Below, one piece after another: positions 5,912 to 7,663 of a stretch of DNA of 7,663 nt. Source of the DNA: Solobacterium sp. (GTDB taxonomy: Bacteria > Bacillota_I > Bacilli_A > Erysipelotrichales > Erysipelotrichaceae); assembly GCA_017536845.1 (NCBI GenBank), contig JAFWCP010000087.1, positions 1 through 7,663 on the forward strand, read 5' to 3'. Under the pieces are notes generated by a model. It had not been told where the DNA came from, did no database searches, and worked only from the letters and a program-made list of their open reading frames with translations. Each line of letters starts with the position of its first letter. The stretch's first letter is position 1. A program made the translations under genes and the position numbers.

Positions 5912-5917
5912 ATTATA
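5912..5917 (-). promoter_or_regulatory. -10 box of the MATE gene
   Basis: The minus strand reads TACTATAAT, with TATAAT at 5917-5912. This places the transcript start near 5905 and gives a leader of about 40 bases before the ATG at 5866. The -35 is poor; the nearest match is TGAAAC, 15 bases upstream. The position supports 5866 as the original start. Confidence 0.5.
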
Positions 5918-6323
5918 GTATTCAGCTTCACTGTTTCAGGGATAAAAAGGTAATTTTTGAAAAGAATTTACCGTCTTAACTTTCGTTTTCAATGCCGGGA
6001 TGGTTTTCCTGTTACAGGCCATTATGTCCTTTTTATTATCCGGAACAGATTGTCCGGATCAAGACGATCCTTTGAATCTCAGGCGTGCATGCGGAAGTCA
6101 ATACCTGATGGAGTCTGCCGGATCAGAATATGCGATTCATTCAGCACCGATCACAGCATACGGTTCTGACAACAATGCAAATGCCGGTGGGTACCTGTTT
6201 TGCAGAAAAAGATGCTTCCTGTACCGGATGGCCATGTCCCTTTCCTGCTGACGCTGATCAGATGCGGAAACACTGAAAGGTTCCTGCACTGCGGTGCTGA
6301 AGCAGGAATGATGTGGCAGGTTA
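5918..6323. other. intergenic stretch of about 400 bases with no convincing gene
   Basis: Short open frames occur on both strands, but none has a ribosome site and believable protein composition. I see no tRNA or recognisable riboswitch. The hexamer TCCGGA appears twice, at 6039-6044 and 6053-6058, separated by 8 bases. The left part is AT-rich and belongs to the upstream region of the MATE gene. The right part leads into the promoter of the HAD gene. It may be remains of a lost gene, but I cannot show this. Confidence 0.45.
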
Positions 6324-6332
6324 TGTTATACT
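6324..6332 (+). promoter_or_regulatory. extended -10 promoter of the HAD gene
   Basis: TG-T-TATACT (6324-6332) is an extended -10 element lying 27 bases before the ATG at 6360. There is no clear -35, which extended -10 promoters can do without. The ribosome site AAGGAG follows at 6343-6348. Confidence 0.5.
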
Positions 6333-6359
6333 TCAGTAGGAAAAGGAGCCTGAATCCAT

Positions 6360-6998
6360 ATGAAACAGACATTTATCTGGGATCTGGACGGGACATTGCT
6401 GGATTCCTATCCCGTGATTGATGCCGCGACAGATTATGCCTGCCGTCAGTACGGCATCAACCTTAAAAGAGAAGATATCCACCGCCGGCTGATTGCGACG
6501 TCTGTCAGAGATTTCCTGCATGCCATTGCGGTAGAAACCGGCAACAGCTATGCGGATATGCGGGCATTGTATGATGCCTTTGCGGCAGAACATAAGTATG
6601 AATTCGGCCTGATCCCGCAGGCAAGGGAAACTCTTGCCGCCCTGGCCGAACAGGGAGCAGTGCATATCGTCTATACCCACCGGGGAGATACGACAGCACC
6701 GGTGCTGAAACACCTTGAAATTGATCATTTCTTTCTTGAAACCGTCACCGCTTTGAACGGCTTTGGCCGCAAGCCCTGCCCGGATGCCCTGAACTATCTG
6801 GTGGAAAAATATCAGCTGGACAGGTCCGAAACCTGCTATGTAGGAGATCGGACCATTGATATGGACTGTGCGAAGAATGCCGGCATCCAGGGGATCCTGT
6901 ACCTTCCTGAAGGAAGCTGCTGCCATCCTGACGGTTCGGAAAGCATGATTGTCCATGAACTGGCAGAGATTGTCGCATGGCACAGGAGAAAAATATGA
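6360..6998 (+). CDS. HAD-superfamily phosphatase (subfamily IA)
   Basis: This is a 212-residue soluble cytoplasmic hydrolase that removes phosphate from a small phosphorylated metabolite; the substrate cannot be read from sequence. All four HAD motifs are present. Motif I is [10 protein letters not shown] with nucleophile Asp8 and Asp10. Motif II is VYTHRG with Thr106. The motif III lysine is Lys138 in [11 protein letters not shown]. Motif IV is [16 protein letters not shown] with Asp163 and Asp167 for magnesium. The helical cap after motif I (about residues 16-80) is the C1 type found in phosphoglycolate phosphatase-like enzymes. Length and motif spacing are normal, so it looks intact. The start has AAGGAG 11 bases upstream. 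Its TGA overlaps the ATG of the next gene as ATGA, so the two were co-translated parts of one operon. Confidence 0.88.
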   Translation: MKQTFIWDLDGTLLDSYPVIDAATDYACRQYGINLKREDIHRRLIATSVRDFLHAIAVETGNSYADMRALYDAFAAEHKYEFGLIPQARETLAALAEQGAVHIVYTHRGDTTAPVLKHLEIDHFFLETVTALNGFGRKPCPDALNYLVEKYQLDRSETCYVGDRTIDMDCAKNAGIQGILYLPEGSCCHPDGSESMIVHELAEIVAWHRRKI

Positions 6999-7366
6999 CA
7001 CAGGATCAGAAACTTGCATACCTTGTCGAAGCCTTCAAGGAAGATTCCCGGGAATACAGAAACCTCGTAACTCCGGGCGACAGGGAAGGAAAACAAAGGC
7101 TGCTGCGTTCATTGATGAATATCCGCATGCCCGGGGAAATGGCGGCTGAAACAATCAAGGTGCAGGATGCCTGTCTGGAAGAAAGAAAGCGTGAAAAAGG
7201 CATTGTAACATTGGCGGAAATCCCTTTGATCCGGGATGGCATGTCCATCTGGCAGGGGGATATCACCAGGCTTGCCGTGGATGCCATCGTCAATGCGGCC
7301 AATTCCCGGATGCTGGGCTGTTTTGTGCCGATGCATACATGCATTGACAACCCGATGCTGAACTGA
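6995..7366 (+). pseudogene. truncated zinc-type macrodomain (ADP-ribosyl hydrolase) gene
   Basis: The start is the ATG at 6995, which overlaps the HAD stop and has AGGAG 6 bases upstream; the ATG at 6977 lies inside the HAD gene and has no such site. The 123 residues match the N-terminal half of the Firmicutes zinc-dependent macrodomain family. There is a helical lead (residues 1-65, with [11 protein letters not shown]), then [10 protein letters not shown], then the ADP-ribose-binding start [18 protein letters not shown] (residues 86-103). The metal motif [13 protein letters not shown] follows, with Cys109, His114 and Cys116 in the C-x4-H-x-C spacing expected for the zinc site. Family members are about 260 residues. 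Here the homology stops after CIDN and the frame ends PMLN and TGA, so the rest of the macrodomain is missing. Intact members remove ADP-ribose from proteins, often beside a sirtuin-type transferase and lipoate genes, none of which are visible. Very likely non-functional. Confidence 0.8.
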
Positions 7367-7663
7367 ATCACACACTTTGCGTAAATATCATACGTAGAGA
7401 CATACGAACATTACTGGAGTTAGCAGTTTGCCTGCCGAAACCGTCGGTACATGCCAGTCCTGGCGAAAAGCTTCGGTATTACCGGCAGATTAAACAGATC
7501 AGCCAGGAAGAGATCAGCAGGATCCTGGGCTGCAAGAATATCTGGTATATCACCAATTTTGAAAAGGGATTCAAACCAATTTACTATGAGGATGCAGTAA
7601 AACTTGCCAGGGTTCTGGATATTGATCCGGATGATCTCCTCACAGAATATACAAGATTCTGCA
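7348..7663 (+). pseudogene. helix-turn-helix (XRE-like) protein, 5'-truncated; runs off the window
   Basis: The frame is open from just after a TGA at 7345-7347 to the window end, about 105 codons, without a single ATG, GTG or TTG. The clear part begins at 7462: GEKLRYYRQIKQISQEEISR, then ILGCKN, then EDAVKLARVLDIDPDDLL. This is a typical helix-turn-helix of the XRE/HTH_3 type: helix 1, the SQEEI-x-x-ILG turn, a recognition helix and a closing helix with LA-x-x-L-x-(I/V)-xPDDLL. Upstream residues (RRDIRTLLELAVCLPKPSVH) look like real protein of the same gene. The lack of a start and the overlap with the end of the broken macrodomain frame (one base offset) suggest that its 5' part was lost where the two genes were joined. 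The 3' end is not visible. Confidence 0.6.

Noticed and set aside
5957..6251. Two overlapping plus-strand frames upstream of the HAD gene
   Set aside because: Neither has a ribosome site, a membrane or domain pattern, or plausible composition; both are best explained as chance open frames.
1..7663. CRISPR array, tRNA, rRNA, insertion sequence or phage genes
   Set aside because: No regularly spaced repeats, cloverleaf, rRNA-like sequence, transposase/integrase motif or terminal inverted repeats were found on reading both strands.

Overview
The window looks like chromosomal DNA from a low-to-mid GC Gram-positive gut-type anaerobe (Bacillota). The closest feel is Erysipelotrichales or Lachnospiraceae, but that is inference from gene style and not a match. 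The signs are strong AGGAG-type ribosome binding sites 6-11 bases from the starts, intrinsic hairpin/T-run terminators, a secreted protein with glucan/choline-binding-like aromatic repeats, a Firmicutes-type lipoprotein, and a zinc-macrodomain gene of the kind common in this phylum. There is no tRNA, rRNA, CRISPR array or recognisable transposase.

Layout from left to right. The 3' end of an unidentified plus-strand gene (2-253) meets a minus-strand unit of one convincing small peptide (485-619) and perhaps a second (360-473), closed by a hairpin at 277-300. A spacer of about 360 bases with no gene follows. Next come two minus-strand genes: a secreted cell-wall-binding-repeat protein (981-2159) and an AraC-family regulator (2243-3175). 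The regulator is divergent from a plus-strand lipoprotein (3316-4086) across a 140-base control region. The lipoprotein ends in a strong terminator that is back to back with a second terminator serving a minus-strand MATE transporter (4301-5782). A spacer of about 490 bases without a gene leads to a plus-strand HAD phosphatase (6360-6998), which overlaps by ATGA a macrodomain gene (6995-7366). That gene is cut short and fused out of frame to a start-less helix-turn-helix gene that runs off the window.

How the genes may work together. The AraC regulator probably controls its divergent neighbour, the lipoprotein, and possibly the cell-wall protein downstream of itself. The lipoprotein is an internal duplication of a domain of about 100 residues. 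Each copy ends in D-x-x-(S/T)-G-A-T, which resembles the site where ApbE attaches FMN to extracytoplasmic proteins. A doubly flavinylated surface lipoprotein is the most interesting hypothesis here, and it is unproven.

The right-hand 3.4 kb shows decay. The MATE gene has an in-frame TGA in its natural N-terminus and appears to have lost a C-terminal ATP-binding domain. The macrodomain and helix-turn-helix genes look like two halves joined by a deletion.
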